NCBI GenBank assembly: GCA_036023115.1
Contig: JAYKKT010000077.1
Coordinates: 62,001-126,000, forward strand
Reading direction: 5' to 3'
DNA from: Brasenia schreberi
Taxonomy: Eukaryota; Streptophyta; Magnoliopsida; Nymphaeales; Cabombaceae
Length of the DNA: 64,000 nt
Positions 46,511-57,366 of this stretch are shown here, in pieces. Below the pieces are notes generated by a model, which made no database searches, was not told where the DNA came from, and saw only the letters and a list, made by a program, of their open reading frames with translations. Each line of letters begins with the position of its first letter. Position 1 is the stretch's first letter. Made by a program: the position numbers and the translations under genes.

Positions 46511-48149
46511 TTGATACCAGTTGAATCCATGCTCTTTGTGAATCATGTGCAGAGGAGTTATCGGCTTCCGAACGGCAATTATAGCATAGAAACCATAAGA
46601 AGGTAGTGAGAATTCTCAAGTTGTTCTTTGGAATACTAAATCTTTGTCGTCGTAATCTGTAATTGTTTAAAGAAAGCGCAAACAAAGAGTGGCTTATGGA
46701 AACTGGTTCAAAAACCAAACCAGCTCATACAATTTTCCCTCGATCCCTTTATCTCAAGCAAAAACCCATACACCTGCTAATAGCCAAGTTAATACATCTT
46801 GGGCATTTCTATCTCATGGCCAGTTCTGAATAAACCAGAACCAGCGGTTTCAAACCATTAGATCCAGTTCCGATTTGAGGCTCAAACATTTGGAATCAAG
46901 AAAAAATATTGAAATTAAAATATAAAGAATCAACAGTTTGGAGACGCGAGTTTCGGTTTTGAGCTAGTTCTGGTTGGAATCAGAACTGAATCGGGTCGTC
47001 CCCAATTCTGAATGCGGTTTAGAGCCTGGTTTCAGAGGTTCTGGTTTTAGCTGGTTCATGGCCCGGTTCAGTTCCCATTGAAACTGCCATTGTTGTAGAA
47101 AAAAAGACTCTGTAAGGGGAAGATCAATGCTTGTTGCCCCTACACTATATGTAGGGGTATGAGCTAGATCTAACACTTGATTCACTATTGCGTGAACAAT
47201 TTCTTTACATTATGTGTGTAGGATAGGCTTTGGAAGAAGGTTATTGATATGAATTGCCCGGTTCCACCTTCATCTCGATTCAAGTATGATATGACGGACC
47301 TGAATATCTCATGCAGTACAAGAAAGTCATAAACGGAAGGACAAAGATAGATTACTAATTACTGTAAATATTGAACCCCAAACCAGCCAAGTTAACCAGC
47401 AAGAAAGGCTCTTCTTTTAACAATGAGGTGTCGTTGAAGCCCTGCACCCTATTCTATCATGGGCTTCAAACCACGAAGAGCATCGCAGCTGAATGGTTTC
47501 CATCAGAAGCGCGTGGCGGTTCTCGTTTTGCCTAATTATGCACACTACCGCAGAACACCATCGATGATAGAGTCTCTCACTTCCCGATCGTGGCTCTCTC
47601 ATTCTCACTAGAGGCTCCACGTCCACACTCAAGACAGCACTCACACTCGGCTCTTACTCTGACTCACACCAGAAGGGGGAAGAAGAGTGGCGATGGAGAA
47701 ATATATAAAAATATATATTGTTGATACAAGAGCCGTTTTGATCTTGTGGCACGTCAAATTATCAAGTCTTGAAGGTTAGCCCTGTCTTTATCCAAGAAAG
47801 GTCTTTGATGGCAAACTTGAAAGATAATTTGTAGGTTAATTCCTATTTTTTCTCATTATCGGCATGATATCCACATAGAAGAAATCCTCCTTTTCAAGTA
47901 TGAGCAACCGTTATTGATAGGAACTCATGAATATTGTGATGCTGATCAAGCCCTTAAGTCGATGAACTTCATCTACGATACAAGTTCTATGAAGACTCTA
48001 CAACTATGCTCATCATTGATCTAGGGTTTAGTTTCGGAACAAAGATGCTGGAGAAAAAAAAAATCAAACCTCAAGTGGCTGTTCAAATGAAAGAAGATGG
48101 GCTTTAGGTTTGGCTCCAAGGAAAGCATATAAACATGGGACTTGCAATA
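46511..48149. other. Intergenic with GGTTCTGGTT-rich repeat
   Basis: 46790-47060 is a degenerate repeat dominated by CAGTTCTGAATAAACCAGAAC / GGTTCTGGTTGGAATC, similar to 53210-53470. 47137-47157 is a short hairpin, CCCCTACA and TGTAGGGG around CTATA. A minus-strand ORF at 47644-47417 has no recognisable domain. Confidence 0.45.
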
Positions 48150-48345
48150 CTTAAGACCGACCCAAACCTGGATTATCGTCTGGGTGTGGGTTGGGTATGG
48201 TCCATAATTGCGACCTATATTTATTAGGGTTCGGTTGGTTCAAGTAGACCCACCCATGACCCGGGGTGCCTAAATCGGACTCAGACCTGGATTGTACGGG
48301 TTGGGTGGTCGGGTGTTGCTGGAAATCGCCACCCCTGCCTTTGCA
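48150..48345. repeat. GGGTCGGGT-type repeat with CACCCCTG end
   Basis: Contains CCGACCCAAACCTGG, GGGTTGGGTATGG, GACCCACCCATGACCC, TCGGACTCAGACCTGG and TTGGGTGGTCGGGTG, ending in GCCACCCCTGCC. Internal reverse-complement similarity and the CAGGGGTGG end resemble short non-autonomous hAT-like elements. A 72-codon ORF across it is an artefact of the repeat. Confidence 0.4.
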
Positions 48346-49516
48346 CCATTGCGCCTGAGTCAGATTCACATAGCAGTGTTTTCCATGTGAATCTGACTGA
48401 CCCTCAAGCCTACCACAATCGTTACTGTCTTCTGCTCGTGAGGATCCGACTCACATGGAGCCTTAAAAGTTGAGGATCATGCCAAAAATGTGTGACAGAG
48501 TTTCCCTCTCTTTCTCTCCAAATACACCTCTACTATATATATATACATATATATTCAATTCACTAATTGAATGGTTAAGGTCTTTAAGGATGTTTGAGCA
48601 TGGATAAAGTGCACATTTATCACATTTTCTTTCTATATATATATATATATATGAAAATTGGTAAATATGTAATGTTTGTTTTTCAGTACCTAATATTACA
48701 TGTTCTTGGAAATTAATAGTAGATATTTGAATTAAAAGTATTGTTGTACTTTTCTATTTCATATTTAAATTACCATATATTAAATATGAAGTAATTCAAA
48801 TCTATAGTGTTGATCTCAAACATCAAACGGTAAAAATATTTTCGAAAGATCATGCGATTTAAATATTATGTAGCTACTACTCTCTATGTTTGCATATATA
48901 CGTACCTGTTCCGGACCTAATTCCACCTCTAGTAAAACTATCGAAACCGACCATATCTACCCGTGGCTAGCTTCTGTTACTCGACCTGTACGTGATGGCT
49001 GGGGATTTTGAGGTCAAGACGGCTAGCCTGGTCTTGCAACTCTGTCTCGCTTCGTCATGGCCCGAGCCTGTCGTATGGGGCTTTATCCTCGTTCTACTAG
49101 AAATTACAAAAAATAAAAAGATAATATTTCCTATGCTAGCTGTAGACTTGATAAGCAAATCAAAATCTTACAGTAATTAATTGTAATCGTTCTATACTTG
49201 TTAATATTTGTTTCATCTTCGGGTCGCGATAAACGTGGGGCTTCAGAGCCTAATAAAATAAAAGAAAAAACGTGTCATTTATTATTGTTATTTTTTCTTT
49301 TTTACAAGATGGGGCCGAAGCCTAACACACACCCATGGATGCATCCCCTACGAGCCGAACTCCCCACCAGCAGTGTCAAGCCAAAGCCCGCTGCCGTCGA
49401 GCTAACGCTATCGGTTATTATTGCTCTGTACATGGTGTGCCCTTCCTTTCTCATTTCTTTAACTCTCTCCTTTTGTTTTTGTTTCATAAAATGTGATCAT
49501 GTTAAATGTAAAATAT
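48346..49516. other. Intergenic
   Basis: TA microsatellites at about 48533-48553 and 48635-48652. Short ORFs at 48992-49180 and 49198-49518 lack domains; an antisense frame overlaps each. No gene is supported. Confidence 0.4.
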
Positions 49517-50000
49517 AATACAAAATTAGGATTGCAAACGAATCGAGCAGCTCACGAGAACGAAGTGAAGCATTAAAGTGAACGCAGAGAGTGCAGCTAA
49601 GGAGGGCTGAACGAAGTTCAGTGGTATTTCAAACTGAACGAAGTGAAGTGGCACTATTATAGGCGCTGAGCAGAGCTAATATTAATTAGGCTATTTAACT
49701 GAACAAAATTCAGCACTTTAAGAAGATATTAACTGAACTGAACGTAATTAAGCGATGTTACTATAAGTAGTAGCGCCCCGTGGGAACTGCGATAGCTCGA
49801 ACCGAGCTCAAGGTTAATTCTGAGTGCTTGGCAGCTCAAGAGCCTAATTGGGGTTTATACTATAAATATAAATTTATTATATTTTAGAATCTTTCGAATC
49901 AATCGTGGTTGCACCCAGCTCAAACAAGCCTACTAAGACGAACCTGGGTTGTTCAAATATAACTCGAGCTTGATGAATCGAGTTGAGTGTGCTTGTACTC
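49517..50000. repeat. GAACGAAGTGAAG-rich short element with CACCCCTG end
   Basis: Starts near TTAGGATTGCAAACGAATCGAGC and ends near CTTGGTCACACACCCCTGGAC. Inside, GAACGAAGTGAAG, CTGAACGAAGTTCAG and GAGCTCAAGG-type words recur in both orientations. The terminal CAGGGGTGTGTGACC is of hAT type. No coding capacity. Confidence 0.4.
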
Positions 50001-50699
50001 GACTTGGTCACACACCCCTGGACAATGATGACTAAGAATCCATGTGACTGATCCCACTTAATGAAGGAAAAGCTGTGCTTTTGGACCATTCTTTCTGCAC
50101 ATGGAGAGCATCGAAACATTTCGGGTCACGTTCACGTGAGGTTATTTTATGTTCATGCACAAGTAGGTCAACTCCAACGCGACTTGATCTTTTCCCTAAA
50201 TAATGTTACTTTGGGTAGACGGAGCATGGACTTTTTGTGTTTCGTCGTGTCAAGTTTTTTTGGTTCCCAATCGTAATCCTTAATATGACCTGCTTTCTCT
50301 TGCTGCGTGACTCTATGGAGGTCAACTTCAACATGACTCAACCTTTTCTCGTGTTATTTTGGGTAGACACAAGGAAGTACTTTTCGTGTTCATGAAAGAA
50401 ATTTTCGGCAATTTTGCATTCTATGCTACACTTCTTTTTCGTGTCACTTTATGTTTTTTTCCCTCAACAGGTCAGCTTGAATGAAGTTCTTTCCTGTCAT
50501 TTTGCCTGAACACTTATAAACGATCCGTGTAGTGTTTTATCTGATTTTCATGTCGTGGCTGACATTGTCATTTGTCATCCTTAATTACTGGATTACAGTC
50601 TCTAAATAAAACTTGGTTACAAATAAATGAATAAAAAGAACACAAAATTAAAGAAAAATTAACCACCGTTAGATGAAGAATGTAGGTGTAGGTCACATC
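50001..50699. other. Intergenic
   Basis: Contains three diverged copies of a word like GGTCAACTTCAACRYGACT..CTTTTC..CGTGT..TTTTGGGTAGAC (about 50165-50240, 50320-50390 and 50470-50530), an irregular ~150-bp tandem array. No gene is supported. Confidence 0.4.
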
Positions 50700-50991
50700 C
50701 AACAAGGCATAGGGTGTCACTAGGATTGTTCATGGTCCGATTTGGTTTAGTTCTAACTTCAACCTCAAACCAAACCACTGTTATCGATTCTTTCTTTCTA
50801 GCCACCCTTAAAAGACGATGTCACAATCCAAACCGATAGTTCTGACTTAGCTCTATTATGAATCACGGTTCTACTTATTTTAGGGTTCGGCTAAATATAA
50901 AATATTAAGGCATCAGATTATTTGAATATAAGGAGGTTACAAAGGTCATATATGTATACAATAGATTTTATATATATTTGAGGTTATAAAA

Positions 50992-51027
<36 letters not shown>

Positions 51028-51195
51028 TATAAGCATTTTATATTAGCTTATTAAGATATATATGTATATATGGTTCGTTCAGTTCCTAAATTGAATTCAT
51101 TAATCGAACCACCAATTTTTTTCTTGTTAGAACGAAACTGTCAACATTTAGACCCCCGGTTTGATTCGGTTTCAACGGCTCCCTAACACCCCTAG
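50700..51195. repeat. Short element with AGGGTGTCA / AACACCCCTAG ends
   Basis: The left end has CATAGGGTGTCACTAGG and the right end GGCTCCCTAACACCCCTAGC, giving imperfect terminal inverted repeats. Inside are GGTCCGATTTGGTTTAG, CGGTTTGATTCGGTTTC and a (TA)n run at about 50998-51023. This fits a non-autonomous hAT-like element; no transposase is present. Confidence 0.4.
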
Positions 51196-52625
51196 CTGGC
51201 ACCTAAATCTTTCTATAAAGATATGAAAGACGAAGTCTTTTATATAAGACACCAAAACCTTTCTTATTTATTACTCGGCAGAACTTGAGCTATTATTTTA
51301 GTGTTATTCAAATCTCAACAGGTAAGCCAAAATTAAACGCACATATCCTCACAAACCTACTCGCTATTTTGATATTTACACCTTTAGAGAAAGCCAATCA
51401 CGTGTGCATGCTACTCAAAGGACCTTGAGTAACATAAGGCATCTCAGTTGAGGGTCGTAATGGGTCCGATCTGCCCCATATTCAAAATGTTCAGATCCGG
51501 ATCCAACTTGGGGATGTTGATGCCACCCCCATGCTGTTGCTGTTAAACGAGCCAAAAGAACGCAACCGGGTTGGAAACAAAATCAATCCAGAATTGGCCA
51601 TCCACCTCCCATGAAATAGAAACTGGAACGGTCACTTCAAACCGGTTTAGGTTCCATTTTAGAAGCTTACTTTTATCTATTCTTTGTGTTACCAAATCCC
51701 AACCCAGACGGGTTCACTATGAATCAGTTAAGGACAACCGACGACCCATTAACAGCCCCGGGTCCGACGACAAAAAGTTTGTTTTCATGAGACATGGACA
51801 AAGTGTGGAGACTAGATCATTGACCAAAGTCTCTTGAAGCAAGGAAGAAGTCGAAGTCTTCAAGATCAACTACAGGATGATGCTGGAACAAGATGAACAT
51901 AAGTCTGCCCATGACCCGAATCCTTACTAGATAATTAAATGAGGCTATTTTGCAAGTGAATCTCTTGGTGAGGCACCATTAAATGAAGTCATTTCACACA
52001 CACACAGCTAGAATTTTTTTTGGATTTGGTATAAATATCCATAATTGGATCTTGAAAGTCTACCTATTATTCTTTTGTTACCAAAGCCTACACCTAGCAG
52101 GTTAAGTAAGTACAGTCCAGGTTTGCGCAACCTGGCCGGTTGAAAACCCTAAATACAGTATTAGATCTATAAAAGGAGTGAGATTTATATTATGATGTTT
52201 GGCATTGGACATTTTCTGTCAATAATGGAAGGAGAAAATATATTTTTAGGCTTACTTTTCAAATTAAGTATGACTTTCAACAACAACAACAAAAAAACTC
52301 TTAAGATACAATTGAAAGGTGGAGACCCTTTTTTATGTGATTTTGATTTTTCTCCTACTAAAATATGAAAATTCTAGCTGTCTCAGTCTCTTTATCCTCA
52401 TGCTCACTGTTTCTCGAGTGACCCATGATTTGATGCTTGAACATACTAAATCATTCATAGTCTCATCATGCTTTGAATTCAATTGAAAACGAAGAAAATT
52501 AAAAAAAGAGAGAAGGGGTTGATTTCAAGAAAGTTTGAGTGATTTGGTAGGGTATTTTATTGACTTTATTTATTTTTGTTGTTTATTTGATTTATTTATT
52601 TCACTTTTGGTCGGAATCAAAACAA
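51196..52625. other. Intergenic
   Basis: 51440-51550 carries a GGTCCGATCTG/CAGATCCGGATCC-type degenerate repeat. An 88-codon ORF at 51571-51837 shows no domain. Otherwise AT-rich. Confidence 0.4.
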
Positions 52626-52735
52626 AAAAACTATGACTCAAGATGCGGTACGAGCACGCCTCTTTGTTCATAAGAGATGCGACTGAGGTGCATCTCTCTC
52701 GTAGAGGAGACGCGCTTGTGCCGTGTCGTGAGTCA
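52626..52735. repeat. ~105-bp imperfect palindrome (foldback)
   Basis: The left arm TGACTCAAGATGCGGTACGA is the reverse complement, with a few transitions, of the right-arm sequence ending GCCGTGTCGTGAGTCA; the arms continue as GCACGCCTCT and AGGAGACGCGC. An inner stem AGAGATGC / GCATCTCT lies around 52672-52700. Most mismatches are A/G or C/T changes, as expected for a decayed perfect palindrome. It is GC-rich in AT-rich surroundings. Confidence 0.75.
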
Positions 52736-53996
52736 GAAACTTAACATTTTTTTTTCACGTTCTTTTTTGTATATTTCTCAATTTTTTTTTCTTATTTTGT
52801 TATTGTTTCTTTATTGTTATTATTATTATTGATTTCATTTTTTGTTTCATTTTTTATTGATTCTTCTTTCTTTTCTTTTTTTCGTAAGAGTATGATCAAA
52901 AGCATGAAACAATACTAAAAACGAATGAAATATCAATTGCCGAAGTAAAGAGATCCTACAAAGAAGATCCTTGTTGAAATTAAGTGTGAGAAGAGAGAGG
53001 GAGAAAGTGACTAAGGGTAATTTCAACATTTTTGAAAAAAACGTATAGACAGTAAAAAGAGTGTGCGAATAGTAGTCTCCCTCTTAAAATCGTTTTTTGA
53101 TCAGTACTTTTCATCAATTATATACTAAACCACTACAGTTATGCATGCCTCGGGTATCAACCTCATGACCTTTAATTAGACATCTCTATTTCTAGGTAAA
53201 CTGGCTGGGTTTCCTAGAACCAGGAACCAGAACTGAATCAAGACCAGGCCAGTACTGGTTTGGGTTTGAGTTCTAGACTACTTGGAACTGGTGAAAATCA
53301 TTAAAAGATTGAGATTACAAAAGTTTAAAAATATAGAACCAACGGCCTGAAACCATTGGTTCCAGTTTAGATGCATTCCCGGTTCCATAAAAGATGGAAA
53401 CAGAACCAAATCAAGTGATTCCTGGTTTCAGGTCCGGTTGAAACCCGGGGCCGAGTCCAAAACGGCTGTCTAACCTTTAACTTGAAGGTTCATTTGAGTC
53501 TGACTCCACTCCCTTGCCATCAAGCTAGAAAAAAGTTGATATCTCTTGGTCTTGGGGGTGGTGACAAGGAATCATTCTAATCACATATCGGAATAACTGA
53601 ATAAAAGACAAAGGTAGGTGGAAGAGGAGTGAGTATCGGACAAACTTTTCACTTTATTCTCAAGAAATTTTGCCAGTAATACGAACAACGTTAATGTTTA
53701 AAAGCAACGTGAACCATTGGGAGCATTTATGAATGTGATACAGGGAATGTCACAGCTATACCATGAGTATCTTCATTTTCAAAATCCTGCATACATACAT
53801 ACATACATACGTAAATATATATATATATACACACATACATATTAGAGAGAGAGAGAGGGAGAGAGATTTTTTCTTGCCAGGCTTTTAGATATGAGATCGC
53901 GTGACAATTTTTTTCATATTTGACGGTTCTGCTTATGTTACTAGCTACTAGCACTAGAGAAACCAGTGTGCGTGTTTCTGTTGTGTACACAGATAC

Positions 53997-54058
<62 letters not shown>

Positions 54059-54792
54059 CTACATTTTTACCCCTGACTAAAGAAGTATAACCCTGTTTCT
54101 GTGCGTGTGTTGTGTTCGTTGATATATATATTCCCGTGATTAAAGAAGTATAATATCAAGCTTGCACGTAAACTCAATCGTATGGAAACTGTCTGTGAAT
54201 TGTACGCGTAATGAATTACAAAGCAATTGACAAATAAGTATTTGTCCAAACATGATATGCTGTACAGGTGATTGATATTTAATCCAGTCCCCTGCGGAAG
54301 TCCACATGCAAGCTCCAATCTCATGCTGTATCGTAAGTTTGCTGCGATTCTAATCGGTTCTTTCTCCTATTTCAATTATTTTTAGCTAATTAAGTGTGCA
54401 ATCATGCTCGTTAATTGCATATTCTTCTATGCTTTATGACACCATAAATCTGGAAATAACTTTAGAGTTAGAAGTACGTTTAAGTGGTATCATTATTAGG
54501 TGTGGCTGGAGACTAATAAAACCCTGTTAAAGTACTATTAAACTATTGCTAAATGACAACCGAGAGATGACGATCTTCATTGCTTTACATACTTATTGCG
54601 AGCAGAAATGAAGACGACGAATTCCAAATCTCCAGAATATCGCTGTTAGATTCTTGGTTTTTGAAGTAGCGACCAGCGGAAAAAGAGAGGAAATTTGACA
54701 GGTAGCTTAGCAAATGACCGAAGTTCAAAAACACCGGAGCCTCATTAATTGCCCCCACCAAAGCTTCCCCTGCAACTGAGCCGAACAGTTTA
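52736..54792. other. Intergenic upstream of the receptor kinase
   Basis: T-rich tracts at 52745-52885; a GGTTCCAG-type repeat at 53210-53470; (CATA)n at about 53793-53812 with GA runs nearby; the compound (TA)n(TG)n at 54003-54058. 54330-54792 should contain the receptor kinase promoter, but no convincing TATA box stands out. Confidence 0.4.
54003..54058. repeat. (TA)n(TG)n compound microsatellite
   Basis: About 16 TA units run into about 12 TG units, about 840 bp upstream of the receptor kinase start. Same design and orientation as 25609-25678. Confidence 0.95.
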
Positions 54793-54898
54793 ATGCCATT
54801 AATGCATCTCCACCATCGCCCTTGCTACCCTCTTTACTTCACTCATGCCTTCTCCCTCTAACCTGTATCTCACCTTTTTCACTTCATTCTCACCATGA
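54793..54898 (+). promoter_or_regulatory. Two upstream ORFs before the receptor kinase start
   Basis: The first uORF (54793-54861, 22 codons) is in frame with the main ORF and its TAA fixes 54895 as the first usable in-frame start. The second (54845-54898, 17 codons) is in another frame and ends with a TGA that overlaps the main ATG as ATGA. The pyrimidine-rich leader (54800-54894) looks like a 5' UTR. If both are in the mRNA they could reduce translation or make it depend on reinitiation. Transcription start is not known. Confidence 0.55.
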
Positions 54899-57366
54899 CT
54901 GCCAAAACCCCGATATTCTTCCCTCAAGTTGTCATCTTAGTTCTTCTCTTCTCTCATGAAAATATTGTGGGTGTCGCGTCTCTTGGCTCCATGTCCTCCA
55001 TTGCTGTTTCTTATGGCGAGAACGGGCCTAGCTTCTGTAGGCTCGATCGAGGTGAATCGCGTTCAGTAAGGTGTCAAGGTTCAGATTCTGCAGTGGTTTA
55101 TGGTACACCGGTGAGGCTTTCTTTCTTGGGACTCACTGCCGGTGATGGCTTTGTGTGCGGTCTTCTCATTCCTCAAAGCCATCCTTATTGCTGGGGAAAC
55201 AATATCTACATCCAGATGGGAGTCCCTCAACCCATGAATCCACACTCCGTTTACACAGAAATCAGCGGGGGAGATCATCATCTTTGTGCTTTGAGAACAC
55301 CAACATCAAGAAACTCCACTATTGTGGATTGCTGGGGTTATAATATGACTGGCTCTTATGTGTTTGAAGATCAGATCATGTCAATGTCAGGTGGGTCAGG
55401 TTTCAATTGTGGGTTGTTTGTGAGGAACAAGACTGCAGTTTGCTGGGGTGATGAAACAAGCAGCGATGTCATTAGTCTGATTCCGAAAAACGCTAGTTTT
55501 ATTGCTGTTTCTGCAGGCGGCTTTCATGTTTGTGGTATTTTGATAGGTGGGGGATCAAGAGTTTTCTGTTGGGGGAGGAGCTTGAGTTTGGAAGAAAGCC
55601 ATGGAAGTGGAGAAAATGTTGATCTTGTGCCTGACTTTCCTTTTCTTTCTGTTGTGGGTGGTAAATTTCATGCATGTGGGATCAGGGCATATGATCATGG
55701 TGTAGTTTGTTGGGGTTTTAGGCTTGAGGAGAGCACTCCTCTTCCTGATAATATAAAGGCTTTTGCCATTGCTGCTGGTGACTATTTCACTTGTAGCGTT
55801 GTCACTGCAAGTTCCGTGAAACCTGTTTGTTGGGGCTCAAATTTTCCAACCAATCTTCCGGTGGCTGTCTCTCCGGTTAGATCCTCCCCTTCTGGCGAGA
55901 AGGCTGGAAAATGGCCGTTTGTCCGAATGCCGGTTTTCTTGGCAGAGCTAGCCATTGCAGTTTTCCTGGTCAGCGCTGTCTCTTTAGCTACTATCCTTTA
56001 TGTTAGATTCAAGTTGCAAAGGTGCCATTGTACAGCTCATGAATCAGAGAGAGTGAAGAGTTCAAGAAGTGATTCTTTGCGTAAGGACATTGTGAAGGTT
56101 AAGCCTGACTTGGAGGAGTTGAAGATCAGGAGAGCCCAATTGTTTTGTTATGAAGAGCTTGAGAAAGCCACAGTCGGATTTAGTGAGGAATCACAAGTGG
56201 GAAAGGGCAGTTTCTCATGTGTCTTCAAAGGGGTGTTGAAGGATGGTACTGTGGTTGCGGTTAAGAGGGCAATCAAAGCGTCGGACTTGAAGAAGAATTC
56301 AAAGGAATTCCACACTGAGCTGGATCTTTTATCGAGATTAAATCATGCCCATTTGCTCAATCTGCTTGGTTATTGCGAGGAAGGGGGTGAAAGGCTTCTG
56401 GTATATGAGTTCATGGCCCACGGTTCTTTACATGAGCTCCTCCATGGGAAGAAGAAGGAGCCTTTAGATTGGATCAGGAGGGTCACTATTGCTGTTCAAG
56501 CGGCTCGTGGCATTGAATACCTCCATGGCTATGCTTGCCCGCCGGTAATTCACCGTGATATCAAGTCATCAAACATCTTAGTTGATGAAGAATGGAATGC
56601 CAGAGTCGCAGATTTTGGTTTATCTTTGTTAGGGCCTGCTGATAGCAGCTCCCCGTTATCAGAATTGCCCGCAGGTACGCTTGGCTATCTTGATCCAGAG
56701 TACTATAGGCTGCATTATCTAACCACAAAGAGTGATGTATATAGTTTTGGAGTTTTGCTTCTTGAGATCTTAAGTGGAAGGAAAGCAATTGATATGCAAT
56801 TTGAAGAGGGCAATATAGTAGAATGGGCTGTTCCTTTGATAAAAAATGGTAATTTGGAAGCGATCCTCGACTCGAGCTTGAAGCAACCTGGAGATCTCGA
56901 TGCGCTCAAGAAGATTGCCAATGTGGCTTGCAAATGCGTGAGGATGAGAGGCAAGGAGAGGCCATCAATGGACAAGGTTACAACAGCACTGGAAAGAGCC
57001 CTTGCTGTGTTAATGGGAAATCCTTCAAACGAACACCCAATCTTACCAAGTGAAGTGGTTCTTGGCAGTATCAGGATGCATAAAAAGGCTTCTCAGAGGT
57101 CCTCAAACCCATCGGCCTCCGAGATTGAGATGGGTGATGGTGATGATCAGAGGATTGAGTTCAGGGCACCATCATGGATAACTTTTCCAAGCTTGGCTTC
57201 TTCTCAGAGGAGGAAGTCTTCGATGTCGGACGCCGACATAGAGGGGAAGAACTGTAGTGGCAGTGAAGCGAAGATCGCCATAGCTGGTGATGGATTGAAG
57301 AGTTTGGAAGAAGAGATTGCACCTGCTTCTCCTCAAGAAGAGATCTTCTTGAAACATAATTTTTGA
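54895..57366 (+). CDS. ACR4: CRINKLY4/ACR4-type receptor kinase lacking the TNFR-like domain, 823 aa
   Basis: A plasma-membrane receptor kinase; in Arabidopsis and maize ACR4/CR4 controls epidermal identity, aleurone/ovule integument development and root stem-cell division. Visible in order: signal peptide about 1-28; seven crinkly repeats about 35-325, marked by six Cys-Trp-Gly motifs plus one degenerate unit; transmembrane helix about 347-370; kinase about 425-705 with the Gly loop GKGSFS 436-441, ATP lysine K457, HRDIKSSN 553-560 and DFG 573-575, so it should be active. The SMSSIAVSYGE start of the ectodomain and C-terminal SLEEE..SPQEEIFLKHNF match ACR4 rather than the CCR paralogues. It is intronless, as ACR4 is. 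Odd: after the last repeat (SP at 326-327) only about 19 residues precede the membrane helix; the ~80-residue cysteine-rich TNFR-like region is missing, with no frameshift or intron at the site. Confidence 0.95.
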   Translation: MTAKTPIFFPQVVILVLLFSHENIVGVASLGSMSSIAVSYGENGPSFCRLDRGESRSVRCQGSDSAVVYGTPVRLSFLGLTAGDGFVCGLLIPQSHPYCWGNNIYIQMGVPQPMNPHSVYTEISGGDHHLCALRTPTSRNSTIVDCWGYNMTGSYVFEDQIMSMSGGSGFNCGLFVRNKTAVCWGDETSSDVISLIPKNASFIAVSAGGFHVCGILIGGGSRVFCWGRSLSLEESHGSGENVDLVPDFPFLSVVGGKFHACGIRAYDHGVVCWGFRLEESTPLPDNIKAFAIAAGDYFTCSVVTASSVKPVCWGSNFPTNLPVAVSPVRSSPSGEKAGKWPFVRMPVFLAELAIAVFLVSAVSLATILYVRFKLQRCHCTAHESERVKSSRSDSLRKDIVKVKPDLEELKIRRAQLFCYEELEKATVGFSEESQVGKGSFSCVFKGVLKDGTVVAVKRAIKASDLKKNSKEFHTELDLLSRLNHAHLLNLLGYCEEGGERLLVYEFMAHGSLHELLHGKKKEPLDWIRRVTIAVQAARGIEYLHGYACPPVIHRDIKSSNILVDEEWNARVADFGLSLLGPADSSSPLSELPAGTLGYLDPEYYRLHYLTTKSDVYSFGVLLLEILSGRKAIDMQFEEGNIVEWAVPLIKNGNLEAILDSSLKQPGDLDALKKIANVACKCVRMRGKERPSMDKVTTALERALAVLMGNPSNEHPILPSEVVLGSIRMHKKASQRSSNPSASEIEMGDGDDQRIEFRAPSWITFPSLASSQRRKSSMSDADIEGKNCSGSEAKIAIAGDGLKSLEEEIAPASPQEEIFLKHNF

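Noticed and set aside
47417..47644. 75-codon minus-strand ORF as a gene
   Set aside because: No recognisable domain, no splice partners, and it sits in repeat-rich intergenic DNA.
55861..55920. Hidden intron or frameshift that would restore the TNFR-like domain
   Set aside because: The sequence between the last crinkly repeat and the membrane helix is one short open stretch with no splice pair and no cysteine-rich sequence in any frame nearby.
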